This document shows positions 9,429-18,746 of a stretch of DNA of 49,457 nucleotides, piece by piece. Every line of letters starts with the position of its first letter. The stretch's first letter is position 1. Below the pieces are notes generated by a model, which worked only from the letters and a program-made list of their open reading frames with translations, was not told the origin of the DNA and did no database searches. Both the position numbers and the translations under genes were made by a program. The DNA is from Rhizonema sp. PD37 (GTDB lineage Bacteria > Cyanobacteriota > Cyanobacteriia > Cyanobacteriales > Nostocaceae): positions 1 to 49,457 of the forward strand of contig JAQYWO010000027.1 of the NCBI GenBank assembly GCA_029379215.1, read 5' to 3'.

Positions 9429-11674
9429 AACGGCAAATTTGGCGATGGCACGGGGTGCTGTTAACCGTTAAGAGCATTGCTGGAGGATTGCTGATTTTGC
9501 GGTTAACGGGTGCATTACAGTTCATAGAGATAGTGGCGCTTGACCAGATGTTTCGTCTACGCCCCTTTGAACCGGACGACTCTCGGATTGTCCTGGTTAC
9601 AGTTGATGAATCGGATATTAAGCAGCTAAAACAGTGGCCCATGTCTGATGCAGTGCTAGCTCGCTTAATCTCATCGCTTTTTCAACAGCACCCCAGAGTC
9701 ATTGGTCTTGATATATTTCGAGATTTACCCGTAGAGCCTGGTCATCAAGAATTAGTTAATGTTTTCAAGTCTACACCCAATTTAATTGGAATTGAGAAAG
9801 TTATTAAAACAGCTCACGGTGAGGTTATTCAACCACCACCCATCTTAAAACAGCGTGGTCAAGTTAGTGCAAGTGATCTCGTGTTAGATGCAGATGGAAG
9901 GATTCGCCGCAGTCTATTGTATTTGAGCACTCAAGACCATCAATCAATAATATTTACGCTGGGAGCGCGGTTAGCATTTGCGTATCTTGAGGGTGAAGGC
10001 ATTACCCGCCAACCTATTGATCCTAAACAGAATCAGTTTCGGTTGGGTCGAGCAGTATTCACTTCCTTGCAACCAAATGACGGAGGTTATGTTGGAGTTG
10101 ATAATGGAGGATATCAAATTTTCTCAAACTTTCCCAGGCTGAGGAATGGCTTCCGCACAATTTCGATTACAGATGTATTACAGGGACGAATGCCACGGGA
10201 TTTAGTGCGCGATCGCATTGTCATCATTGGGATAACCGCAGAGAGCGTTGAAGACCGTTTTTTCACGTCTTACACGACTAACTCAATTGCCGCACCTGCA
10301 GGTGTTCAAGTTCACGCTTTGTTCATCAGTCAATTGTTAAGTGCCGCCTTAGATGGACGCCCTCTACTGCATGTTTGGTCAGAACCCTTGGAGTGGCTAT
10401 GGATCATTCTTTGGTCAATGATCGGAGCAATCATCGGTTGGACATCTCGTTCTCCGAGACGGACAGTGTTTGGAGTTGTTTTCTTCGGCATCGCTCTTTT
10501 AGGCGGTGCATATGTGTTGTTTCTAGTAGGTTGGTGGCTCGTTATCATTCCACCCCTCCTTGCTCTTGTCGGATCTGCGATTACGAGCAATGGCTACCTG
10601 ATGTGGGAGAATCTCAAGGAGTATGCACGAACCCTAGAACAAAAAGTGGAAGAGCGTACCCTGAGATTAGAAGAGGAAATCGTGGAACGAAAACAGGCAC
10701 AAGAAACGCTTAGTCAGCAGAAACAACTCTTACAAACAATCGTTGACCATATTCCTGTGATGATTACGCTTCATGATGGACAGGGGCGAGTAGAGTTCGT
10801 TAATCGTCAGCTAGGACAGATATTGGGATGGTCAACCACAGATTTGAATAATATTGACTGGATTGCTGAATGTTGCCCTGATCTTGAGCAGCGTCAGCAA
10901 GTTTTAGACCATATGTTAACAGCTACTGGGACATGGTTGGACGTAAAAATTAGAACCAAAGGCGATCGCTTTGTAAACACCTCTTGGGCAAATGTTCAGC
11001 TTTCTAATCGCCTGTTTGTTGGTATTGGACAGGATATTACTGAACGCAAATTGGCTGAAGAAGCATCTATTTTAGAAGAACGCAACCGTATGGCACGGGA
11101 AATCCACGATACTCTAGCACAAGCTTTTGTTGGTATCCTGCTTCATGCCGAAGCAGCAAGTAATCTGATTGCGAAAAATCCGGATGCTGTACAGACGCAC
11201 ATTAAAACTGTAGATGAGTTGGCTCGCACTGGTCTGGCTGAAGCCCGGCGATCCGTTGCTGCACTCCGTCCTCAACTGCTAGAAGAAGGGAACTTGTATA
11301 GTGCTCTCAACCGTCTTACCAATCAAATGAAATCCTCCACAGATATCCACCTTTATTGCGAGGTGATTGGCACGGCATATCCTCTATCACCAAATGTTGA
11401 GAACAACTTACTGCGGATTGGACAAGAAGCATTGACAAATGCTATAAAATATGCCAGCGCTAATGAAATCCGTATTGAGTTGGTGTATGAACACAAAGAG
11501 TGCCTTTTACGGGTTAAAGACGATGGACAGGGGTTTGAGATTGACAATATATCGTTTAGAGGTTTTGGTTTGTTAGGGATGAGTGAACGGGCTGAACGCA
11601 TTGGCGGTGACTTAATTATCCACACTCAACCCACTCAAGGTACCGAAGTCGTCGTGATTGTGAACCGTGAGTAG
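9413..11674 (+). CDS. CHASE2-PAS sensor histidine kinase (NarL-type)
   Basis: 753 residues. A first membrane helix (about 14-36) is followed by an extracytoplasmic CHASE2 domain (about 40-318; ALDQMFRLRP, VIGLDIFRDLP, DRIVIIGITAESVEDRF). Three membrane helices follow (about 326-343, 351-372, 374-392), then a coiled linker (400-440), a PAS domain (about 440-548) and a HisKA_3/HATPase pair. The phospho-accepting site is His565 in REIHDTLAQAF, typical of NarX/DesK-like kinases. The N box is QEALTNAIKYA (671-681), and the G boxes are DDGQGF (703-708) and GFGLLGMSERA. It senses an unknown external signal and should phosphorylate a NarL-type regulator; the only one here is at 17595-18224. Its start overlaps the DUF928 gene by 16 bp. 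Confidence 0.92.
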   Translation: MWAKLKRQIWRWHGVLLTVKSIAGGLLILRLTGALQFIEIVALDQMFRLRPFEPDDSRIVLVTVDESDIKQLKQWPMSDAVLARLISSLFQQHPRVIGLDIFRDLPVEPGHQELVNVFKSTPNLIGIEKVIKTAHGEVIQPPPILKQRGQVSASDLVLDADGRIRRSLLYLSTQDHQSIIFTLGARLAFAYLEGEGITRQPIDPKQNQFRLGRAVFTSLQPNDGGYVGVDNGGYQIFSNFPRLRNGFRTISITDVLQGRMPRDLVRDRIVIIGITAESVEDRFFTSYTTNSIAAPAGVQVHALFISQLLSAALDGRPLLHVWSEPLEWLWIILWSMIGAIIGWTSRSPRRTVFGVVFFGIALLGGAYVLFLVGWWLVIIPPLLALVGSAITSNGYLMWENLKEYARTLEQKVEERTLRLEEEIVERKQAQETLSQQKQLLQTIVDHIPVMITLHDGQGRVEFVNRQLGQILGWSTTDLNNIDWIAECCPDLEQRQQVLDHMLTATGTWLDVKIRTKGDRFVNTSWANVQLSNRLFVGIGQDITERKLAEEASILEERNRMAREIHDTLAQAFVGILLHAEAASNLIAKNPDAVQTHIKTVDELARTGLAEARRSVAALRPQLLEEGNLYSALNRLTNQMKSSTDIHLYCEVIGTAYPLSPNVENNLLRIGQEALTNAIKYASANEIRIELVYEHKECLLRVKDDGQGFEIDNISFRGFGLLGMSERAERIGGDLIIHTQPTQGTEVVVIVNRE

Positions 11675-11682
11675 GCGTCATG

Positions 11683-11804
11683 AGTGTCAATACTGCTCGG
11701 GTTCGCGCGGGATTATTAAGAATACACACACTCACGCGAGTGGACAGGCGCAGGCATCGCAGAGCTTAGCGCCCTGCACCCGCTCACACATGTGCTTTGA
11801 CACT
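11683..11804. repeat. Intergenic element bounded by 8-bp inverted repeat
   Basis: AGTGTCAA (11683-11690) and TTGACACT (11797-11804) bound a GC-richer interior containing ACTCACGCGAGT and several GC-rich half-palindromes. It lies between the convergent kinase and CVNH genes. It may be a small interspersed repeat or a structured terminator for both; no U-run was seen. Confidence 0.35.
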
Positions 11805-11865
11805 TAGTTAGTCTTTTCAGCTTAACCCGGTTATCTGTTTCAATGATTCTCAGACCCCAACTTGG

Positions 11866-12285
11866 TTAATAGGTCAAATTCCCATTATTATTCTTAATGT
11901 CACGAAGGAGAATGGAAGCGCTGTTGCTGAATGTACCATTAACTCTCCGACAACTAGCTGATAGTGTATCCCCGGTAATAGAAATATTTCTACAACTACT
12001 CTGGAAACTACTGGCATTATTCAGACCAATAAACATCAAATTCCCATTATTATTCTTAATGCCACGAATGCGAATAGAAGCTTTGTTGTTGAAGGTACCA
12101 TTAACTCTCCGACAACTGGCTGATAGCGTATCTCCGCTAATAGAAATGTTTCTACAACTACTTTGGAAGCTACTAATTGCAGCAGAAGCTGAAGGAACAT
12201 TAACATAACTAGTAGCCATTAGACCGCTAAAAGCAGCAAGAGTAATTAAACCTTGGGACAAACTACGATTTGCTTTCTTAGACAT
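11866..12285 (-). CDS. Secreted cyanovirin-N-like (CVNH) lectin
   Basis: 139 residues. A signal peptide (about 1-35, ending PSASA) precedes two nearly identical ~53-residue repeats. Each has FQSSCRNISI, GDTLSASCRRVNGTF and IKNNNGNL. This matches the two-repeat cyanovirin-N homology fold: the spacing of the two Cys in each repeat fits the intramolecular disulfides, and the C-terminal IKNNNGNLTY resembles the end of cyanovirin-N. CVNH proteins bind mannose-type glycans; binding here is inferred. The two halves are also very similar at DNA level (about 11897-11990 and 12063-12160), suggesting recent duplication or gene conversion. It is secreted, and its neighbours (DUF4189 protein, haemagglutinin) also carry signal peptides. 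Confidence 0.85.
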   Translation of the reverse strand: MSKKANRSLSQGLITLAAFSGLMATSYVNVPSASAAISSFQSSCRNISISGDTLSASCRRVNGTFNNKASIRIRGIKNNNGNLMFIGLNNASSFQSSCRNISITGDTLSASCRRVNGTFSNSASILLRDIKNNNGNLTY

Positions 12286-12559
12286 GATTTTTTACCTTTG
12301 AATGGTTAATTTTTATTAGACAGATTATGTACCCCACCATCTATAATCCACAATCCAATACTCGGAAACGCTCAACTCCTCGTATTCAGAAAGTTTTCTA
12401 AGATGTTTGCGTTGTTTAACTATCAATAGTTTCAGGGGAAATAATATCTGCGTCAATGAGGATTAGTTAAGGAAAGTTAGGGATCTAATTCCTGGAAAAA
12501 GACTGTGGCTCAAACCCATGCATGGCATGTGTTTTGGGCAAGCACGTACCTGTATTGCT

Positions 12560-12946
12560 TTATTGTCGATTGCAAGCTGTTGCCACTACTCTACCACCGC
12601 CTATTTGCTGGATTGCTGTGTCTCCAGCACTGCTAGCACTATCAGCCAATCCATATCCGGCTCTTGTGCCATTTTTCGCTATAGCCCCACAGCGATGCCT
12701 CGAGAACCAAACTCCCTCACAATCGTTCCTCCCATTTGTTCTAGAATTACATTCTCGGGATGCAGCATCAATTGCTTCTTGTTTGGTATTATGGTTGACC
12801 CCAAATCCATAGGCACCAGTTTTCTTTTCTATAGCAAGCGCACCATAATATTGACCAGCGGCTGCCGGACGCGGAACTGTAATTATAGTTGTTAGTAAAG
12901 ACAATCCGGTAATTACACTGAAAACACGAAAATTGTTTGAATGCAT
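12560..12946 (-). CDS. Secreted DUF4189 protein
   Basis: 128 residues. Signal peptide about 1-30 (ITGLSLLTTIITVPRPAAAG). The mature part fits the DUF4189 pattern: YYGALAIEKKTGAYGFGVNH, then KQEAIDAASRECNSR, DCEGVWFSRHRCGAIAKN and a final ATACNR. DUF4189 is a small secreted, Cys-containing domain with no proven biochemical role. Four Cys in the mature protein probably form two disulfides. An AAGGA precedes the ATG by about 9 bp on the minus strand. It lies 274 bp upstream of the CVNH gene on the same strand. Confidence 0.8.
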   Translation of the reverse strand: MHSNNFRVFSVITGLSLLTTIITVPRPAAAGQYYGALAIEKKTGAYGFGVNHNTKQEAIDAASRECNSRTNGRNDCEGVWFSRHRCGAIAKNGTRAGYGLADSASSAGDTAIQQIGGGRVVATACNRQ

Positions 12947-13411
12947 TGTTCGTTATCCTTCGCTATTGATAAAAGTTGTCAATTTATTGAGAATAAAATC
13001 AATAAGGAGTCAAGGGAATACATAGCTGCCTTGTCCTGACGGACACACTGTGCGTAGCTTGCTTAGAGAGAAGGGGTACATACTTTTGCCTTCTTAATGC
13101 TCGGTTTTGGTTTGAGTTTTATTCATTTTTTTTCTCGATTTTATTTGAACAGTTGTATCTCAGCATTCACTCTGGCACATTCGCTGGAATTACCGCGCTG
13201 AATGCAATTTGTTCAACAACTCTATGGATTCAATATAAACAATTGACCTTCTGTTGTTGTCCACTCTGGGTTGACATTTTTTGACAACCGAGTGATGGAT
13301 GAACCTGTCCATCTCACAATGGAAGGTTGTCTGCAACTTTAGTTGGAGTCTAAAGCTAATTTAAAGGGGAAAAGGTAAAGGTTCACTCCCCTTCCCCCTT
13401 TTCCCCCACTT
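12947..13411. other. Intergenic region without recognised gene
   Basis: About 465 bp with stop codons in all frames. It would hold the promoter of the minus-strand DUF4189 gene at its left end. A purine/pyrimidine-skewed stretch (about 13360-13410, runs of A/G then C/T) abuts the MITE-like inverted repeat. No RNA structure or operator was identified with confidence. Confidence 0.5.
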
Positions 13412-13526
13412 ATACCGTTTCACTTTAAAATTGATACAAATAGGTAGCAGAGGAGCAGAGGTGCTTTCTGTGCAGAGGAGGAACAAATTAAAATCTATTT
13501 GTATCAGGATTTGTGTGAAATGGTAT
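13412..13526. repeat. MITE-like element with 32-bp imperfect terminal inverted repeats
   Basis: The left arm 13412-13443 begins ATACCGTTTCAC and ends GATACAAATAG. The right arm 13495-13526 begins CTATTTGTATCA and ends GTGAAATGGTAT. The arms match in reverse complement with several mismatches in the middle and enclose a 51-bp purine-rich spacer. Size and architecture fit a non-autonomous MITE. Its right arm overlaps the first codons of the adjoining IS630 relic, which may therefore begin with MITE-derived sequence. Confidence 0.65.
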
Positions 13527-13958
13527 TACAAACTGACACACGCTTAATATCAAGTTTGGATAGAGATACTTCAACGGTCACAAGGTGGTTGCAGAAATAC
13601 CGAAGTGGTGGGCTTTCTAGCTTACTGGAAATAAACAAGGCACCAGGGGCAACCCGGAAAATGAGTGATGAGGCGATCGCTTCCCTCAAGGGGGAACTGG
13701 AAACAGGAAAGGGGTTTAATAGTTACGGTGCAATAGTCGAGTGGTTGAAACAGGAACATGGACTTCATATCGAGTATGGAACAGTGTATGCATGGGTTCG
13801 ATATCGAGAGGAGTGCGAAACTAAAAGTACCGCGCCCCCAAAGTTATAAGCAGGACAAGGAATTGATATCTGAATTTCAAAAAAACTCGAACCTAAATAC
13901 AGCAAGCGTTTCCAGACTAGATTGCCGATTTTTACACGACTCTCGACTTAATGCCTGA
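13499..13958 (+). pseudogene. IS630-type transposase, N-terminal HTH relic, frameshifted
   Basis: Frame 1 (13499-13849) gives DTSTVTRWLQKYRSGGLSSL and YGAIVEWLKQEHGL, the helix-turn-helix part of cyanobacterial IS630-family transposases. After GTVYAWVRYR (near 13808) homology continues in the next frame as AKLKVPRPQSYKQDKELISE up to about 13900, then unrelated sequence to a stop at 13958. The DDE domain is missing and the first ~20 codons do not look like IS630. A C-terminal IS630 fragment lies at 31890-32180, but nothing shows the two were one element. Confidence 0.8.
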
Positions 13959-13976
13959 ATCAGCGACGGCAGGATG

Positions 13977-16900
13977 TCAATGCTTGCCAATGCAGTTAAT
14001 AGGCTCCTTCAACGGATGTTGCAGTGTAGGCGACTGTGTGGTCGCAACCAGAATGATTTCTCCGCTAGGAGTTCTCTGCCATCCGGTTGCTGAGATGATT
14101 GGGGTGTAGGGTTTAGGTTTTGGAGTGTGAGTCGTTCGGCTGTGGGATGTGGAGTTTGGGTGAGGCGGATCTACTGTTAACAGGCGTCGGTCTTGCCAGT
14201 CAGCATCATCGTCTAATTGTTGTTCCGGAGTAGGAGGTAAACCACCGCGCCCAGTGATGACGAAAGAATTGCCCTGGTTTGCCGGACAACCTTGGGCAAT
14301 CAGGCGGGATAAATCTACCGCGTTAATCGGTAGTTCAACTAAACCAGAAGTCGGGTTAATTTCTGCTGTCGTGACATCGATTGTGCCACCTAAAGCGTCG
14401 GTTGCGCCAGTGGCGGTGATGTCGCTACTGGGGGTGGGTTGAGGACGCGGTTGAATGCCAAACAGAGAAAATGCATTGATGCTGACATTGCCACCACGAA
14501 AATCTTCAGAATTAGCGCTGATATGACTATCTTCGCTCTTGCCAGCAACCACAAACCGCGTATCAATCGCGATATTGCCACCAGGAATGTTACTGCCTGT
14601 GGCATTCGTCGTAATGTTACTGCCATTGCGTAACAGAATCAGGCGCGATCGCAAATTGATATTGCCTCCACCTCCAGACGTGTCTGCCCGGATGCTGCCA
14701 GCATTGTTGAGAAAGATGTGATTCGCATCCACAAATAAGTTACCAGCACTGCCTGTGCCCGAACTGCTGACAGTTACTTCTGCTTGGTTTTGAATGCCGA
14801 GAGTGTCGGTTTGGAGATTTAAGTTGCCCCCATTGCCGCTGCTACCCGTCCCGGCGGCAATAATCGAACCATTGCCAAAGAGAGTAATCGACTCTGGGGC
14901 AGTAATCGTCAGCCGTCCCCCATTACCATTGCTAGAAGTAGAGGCAGAGATTTGTGCCCCGTCAAGAAGATTCACCCGCACACGAGGCCCGTTTCCCCGT
15001 GGCTGAATAATCAAGTTACCCGCATCCCCAGCACTGGTGGTTCCGGCAAACAGACCACTGGTTGCCCCAGCCAGTTGCAGATCTGGAGTATTAACTGTGA
15101 TGTCGCCAGCATGACCGCGACTAGAAGTCGTGGTAAGCAGTTGCCCACCACCGCTCAAACCCACTGTGTCGGCACTCAGTGTGATATTACCAGCATTTCC
15201 GTTGCCAGAAGTGGAAGCAGAGAGTTGAGCGTTATTGAACACTGAGAGCGTAAGCGCGGTGATGTCAATATTGCCTCCCCTGCCCGTTCCACTTGGCGCA
15301 AGCGTGCTGATTGCATCTCCTCCATTAAACAAGACACTACCGCTGGCTTGAATCTGGATCTTCCCGGCATTGCCTTGCCCCTCAGTATTTGTGATGATTC
15401 TCCCAAGGTCAGAAACAGATAAAGAACCTGTCGTGATGCTCACGTCTCCTCCACTTCCCACAGATCCTGGACTCACCAAGGTAACCACCCTGCTGTGGTT
15501 GTCGATATCATCTATCGGGACAAGGGCTGTGCCACTAATTTGTACGGAGTCACGAGCGTTAATGGTAACGCGACCAGCATTGCCTATCCCACCGAAATTG
15601 CCGGTGCTTATGCTACCCCCGTTGGTCAAAGACAGAGAATCGGTTGTGATGGTAACATTTCCTCCTTGACCTACAGCTCCTGAGTCCACTTGCGTTAGGA
15701 TAGCGCTTTTGCCGTCTCCTAACGCAGCACCATCAATGGAGACGCGATCACGGGCATTGATAGTCACGCTGCCTGCATCTCCCCGTCCAGCCGTATCGGA
15801 CACCAGTTGAGAACCCCCTGTGAGAGATAGCGACTCCGTAGTGATGTTGATACCACCACTATTTCCGACAGCACCTGGCAGCACAATACTGACTATAGCA
15901 CTGCCGTCACCGTTGATTTCAATAGCACCCAAGAAGACGCGATCGCGGGCATTAATATTCACTCTGCCTGTGTTACCCTGTCCTCTGGTGTAAGAGCTCA
16001 CTGTAGCGTTATTGGTGAGAGACAGCGACCCCGTAGTGATGTTGATACCACCACTGTTACCAACACCAGTTGGGTCCACGCCACTACCTATAAGAACGTA
16101 ACCACCTCCGTAACTATCCATAGAAATTGTATCACGGGCATTAATATTTATACTACCCGTATTTCCCTGTCCTCTGGTGACCGAACCCAGTCGAGCACCG
16201 TTTCTGATCAAAAGTGACCCTGTAGTGATGTTGAAATCGCCAGCATTACCGACACCAGTTGGTTGCACTGCAGTGCCGCCTATGACACCATTGCCATCCC
16301 AAGAAACCGTATCGCGGGCATTAATATTTATACTGCCTGCATTCCCCTGCCCCTGTGTGTTGGAACCTATTTGAGCATTTCCTGTCACAAAAAACGACCC
16401 GGTCGTAATGTTGATGTTACCTGTATTACCCGTACTTCCAGGACCCACTTGGCTGGCGATGAAGCTATCATCAGCTATGCTGATTGCTCCTGTGGCATCA
16501 ACCTGCGAATCTCCCGCTTGCGCTCTAGCATTGCCCAACCCGTCTTTGATTCCCACCCAAGTTAGACTTCTTTGGCTCAAGCTTAAGTTTCGAGCCGTGA
16601 CGGTAATACTCCCGCCATCCTCACCACGAGTGTCTACAATAGCCCTGCTGAGGGAAACATCAGAGCGCCCTACAGCATCTGGAAAACTCAATCGCCAATC
16701 ACCACCCCTTCCACTCAGTCCAATCGTCCCCTGTCCCGCCACACCACCCAACTCCACTCGGCTGCCCGGACTGATGATTTGCCCGCCTTCTAACCGGACA
16801 TCGCCACCAACTAGTAACAGGCTCTGTCCGGCAGGTACTTGCAGCCCGGTTGCATTGTTCGCAGTCGAGCGGTTGATGATGGCTGTTGCTGATAGTTGAT

Positions 16901-17414
16901 TGAAAAATAAGGCATTGGGATTGATGGTGAGTAACTGACTCGGTAACGGTTGAGTCGCATCGCTGCTGAAAAATTCGCCATTGGGAAACCTAATTGCATT
17001 AGCAGTCGTCCCCACAAAAGAACCACCAATATTGAGTGATGCATTCGGACCAAACACAATCCCATTGGGATTGAGCATAAACAGATTGGCAGCTCCATTT
17101 GCTCGAATCACACCATCAATGTTGGAAATTGTTCCACCTGTGACGCGAGTAAAGATGTTCTGCACATCAGCTGCGTTGTTGAAGAAAGCAGAACCGCCTG
17201 TCGGGAGCGAAAACGATTGGAAACTGTGGAACAGATTACCACCCCGTCTTGCTCCGCCGTCAATCTGAAAATTGGGATTGCCCGAAACTTGCGATCGCTC
17301 TGCTGCTGGCAGTGTGTTATCGGGAACGACTTGAGCGGCGATCGGTTGGGCACAGTGAAGCACACTCAAGGCGCTACCAATTAAGAAGCAAAATTTCAGA
17401 TACCGCGTGTTCAT
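13977..17414 (-). CDS. Filamentous haemagglutinin-type TPS exoprotein
   Basis: 1145 residues. A signal peptide (about 1-28, ending QPIAAQ) precedes the two-partner-secretion domain (about 30-150), with the hallmark NPNGIVFG (115-122). The middle (about 250-950) is a long run of Gly/Asn-rich beta-helix repeats, spaced roughly 55-65 residues, each with a strand like GSININARDTVS or GGINITTGSLSLTN. The C-terminal part has the segment INAVDLSRLIAQGC, usual in cyanobacterial members, then a Pro/Thr/Lys-rich tail. Such proteins are exported by an FhaC/ShlB-type outer-membrane pore and act as adhesins or surface proteins; no such partner is in this window. It lies 180 bp downstream of the response regulator on the same strand, suggesting control by or with it. 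Confidence 0.9.
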   Translation of the reverse strand: MNTRYLKFCFLIGSALSVLHCAQPIAAQVVPDNTLPAAERSQVSGNPNFQIDGGARRGGNLFHSFQSFSLPTGGSAFFNNAADVQNIFTRVTGGTISNIDGVIRANGAANLFMLNPNGIVFGPNASLNIGGSFVGTTANAIRFPNGEFFSSDATQPLPSQLLTINPNALFFNQLSATAIINRSTANNATGLQVPAGQSLLLVGGDVRLEGGQIISPGSRVELGGVAGQGTIGLSGRGGDWRLSFPDAVGRSDVSLSRAIVDTRGEDGGSITVTARNLSLSQRSLTWVGIKDGLGNARAQAGDSQVDATGAISIADDSFIASQVGPGSTGNTGNINITTGSFFVTGNAQIGSNTQGQGNAGSININARDTVSWDGNGVIGGTAVQPTGVGNAGDFNITTGSLLIRNGARLGSVTRGQGNTGSININARDTISMDSYGGGYVLIGSGVDPTGVGNSGGINITTGSLSLTNNATVSSYTRGQGNTGRVNINARDRVFLGAIEINGDGSAIVSIVLPGAVGNSGGINITTESLSLTGGSQLVSDTAGRGDAGSVTINARDRVSIDGAALGDGKSAILTQVDSGAVGQGGNVTITTDSLSLTNGGSISTGNFGGIGNAGRVTINARDSVQISGTALVPIDDIDNHSRVVTLVSPGSVGSGGDVSITTGSLSVSDLGRIITNTEGQGNAGKIQIQASGSVLFNGGDAISTLAPSGTGRGGNIDITALTLSVFNNAQLSASTSGNGNAGNITLSADTVGLSGGGQLLTTTSSRGHAGDITVNTPDLQLAGATSGLFAGTTSAGDAGNLIIQPRGNGPRVRVNLLDGAQISASTSSNGNGGRLTITAPESITLFGNGSIIAAGTGSSGNGGNLNLQTDTLGIQNQAEVTVSSSGTGSAGNLFVDANHIFLNNAGSIRADTSGGGGNINLRSRLILLRNGSNITTNATGSNIPGGNIAIDTRFVVAGKSEDSHISANSEDFRGGNVSINAFSLFGIQPRPQPTPSSDITATGATDALGGTIDVTTAEINPTSGLVELPINAVDLSRLIAQGCPANQGNSFVITGRGGLPPTPEQQLDDDADWQDRRLLTVDPPHPNSTSHSRTTHTPKPKPYTPIISATGWQRTPSGEIILVATTQSPTLQHPLKEPINCIGKH

Positions 17415-17594
17415 TTCGCCGTTTTGCTCCCCGCATCACTAACGACAACTCAGGCACTAGTTATAAATACTTCAACAATACCACGCTCAGAAGAGCGTTT
17501 TTTACAAACGCTCCAAGTTTATGAACAGCAGCTTGAGTGTTTCTTAGGGATTTCCCACAAATAAATTATCCAAGTTTTGATGACCGTGGGAGCG

Positions 17595-18224
17595 TTAAAG
17601 GTTGACAATTCCTCGTTTCAGGGCAACAATAACTGCCTGTGTCCGGTCTTTGACATCTAACTTGCTTAAAATTCGGTTAATATGGGTCTTAACAGTACTC
17701 TCGCAAATACATAGGGCAGCGCTAATTTGTAGATTACTCATGCCCTGTGCAATTAAACGAAGCACTTCTAACTCGCGATCGCTCAATTCCGAGTTGGTCA
17801 TTCGCTGCACCAGTTTGGCACCGACATTCGGTGGAATGTATTGTTGCCCGTTGTAAACTTCCCGAATAGCAGTTTGCAGTTCGTTTGGTTTCAAGTCTTT
17901 GAGCAGATAACCCTTTGCGCCTGCCCGTAACCCTTGATAGATATCCTCATCCCCATCATACGTTGTTAGCACTATAATTTTCGCCTTGGCAAATTCAGCG
18001 CAAATGGCAGCAATAGCTTCGACTCCTCCCATTTTCGGCATCCGCAAGTCCATCAAAGTTACGTCCGGTTGCTGTTGCCGAAACAGCCTAATTGCCTCAA
18101 TTCCATCCTCCGCTTGACCAATTACACTCATATCCCCCTCTAGCTCAATGATTGCTGCTAACCCTTGCCGCACAATTAAATAATCATCAACAATAAGAAC
18201 GCGAATGACTGTTGACTGACTCAT
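17595..18224 (-). CDS. NarL/LuxR-type response regulator
   Basis: 209 residues. The receiver domain (about 8-122) has the acidic pair Asp13-Asp14, phospho-acceptor Asp59 in VTLMDLRMPKMGG, Thr87 and Lys109 in GYLLKD. The LuxR-type DNA-binding domain (about 145-205) has LSDRELEVLRLIAQGMSN and STVKTHINRILSKL. This class pairs with HisKA_3 kinases, and the CHASE2-PAS kinase at 9413-11674 is the only such kinase here; the pairing is inferred. The regulator is directly upstream of the haemagglutinin gene in the same direction, so that gene is a plausible target. Confidence 0.93.
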   Translation of the reverse strand: MSQSTVIRVLIVDDYLIVRQGLAAIIELEGDMSVIGQAEDGIEAIRLFRQQQPDVTLMDLRMPKMGGVEAIAAICAEFAKAKIIVLTTYDGDEDIYQGLRAGAKGYLLKDLKPNELQTAIREVYNGQQYIPPNVGAKLVQRMTNSELSDRELEVLRLIAQGMSNLQISAALCICESTVKTHINRILSKLDVKDRTQAVIVALKRGIVNL

Positions 18225-18746
18225 ATTGCCTACTCTTCTGACGCTGTTGCGTTGAGAAAATCCATTTTTTGAACTTTAAACAAAATTATCAAATTCTTTC
18301 CCAGTGTGGGGTTGAGCAGGGCGGACAATAGCCTCTAAAAGGGGCACTGTGCAAACGTTAATGCTACGCGCTTTACTCTCTATTGTGCAACTTGTAGGTG
18401 TAACAGCCTACTACTTTTTTATAGTAACCCAAGTTGCAAGTGGATGCGATCGCCAGCGCTTCGGGGTGGTGTATGGGGTTAGTATACATAATAAAATACC
18501 CTCCACGAACAAAAACGGAGGGGTTCCTGGTTACTGCTAAAAGAAGTATTTGTACTCATCTGGTTTGAGAAAATAGGTTGAAGGTAGGTAAATTATCTTA
18601 ACTAAACACTATTGGGCGATCGCACATGAAAGTCGAGGGACGAATAATTAAGAGCAACATTTCCCTATTCGTTGGATAATAATGACTAGCTTCTACTATA
18701 TTGATTGCAAAAATAGCATGAACTTACAATTAGGAGTGGAGGTTAT
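18225..18746. other. Intergenic region with a small hairpin
   Basis: No gene is recognised. CCCTCC (18499-18504) and GGAGGG (18517-18522) form a 6-bp stem with an A-rich 12-nt loop, possibly a relic of an insertion-sequence end. HIP1-type GCGATCGC cores occur near 18447 and 18616. GGAGTGGAGG (about 18733-18742) just before ATG 18747 serves as Shine-Dalgarno for the Uma2 gene. Confidence 0.5.

Noticed and set aside
12518..12895. Two plus-strand frames over the DUF4189 gene
   Set aside because: The minus strand encodes a signal peptide and a recognised domain; the plus frames show neither.
14254..17268. Many plus-strand reading frames of 60-160 codons opposite the haemagglutinin gene
   Set aside because: They mirror the low-complexity repeats of the minus-strand gene, have no ribosome sites and no family resemblance.
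18498..18523. Hairpin CCCTCC/GGAGGG as intrinsic terminator of the response-regulator region
   Set aside because: It lies upstream of, not after, the minus-strand regulator and has no U-run; kept only as a note.
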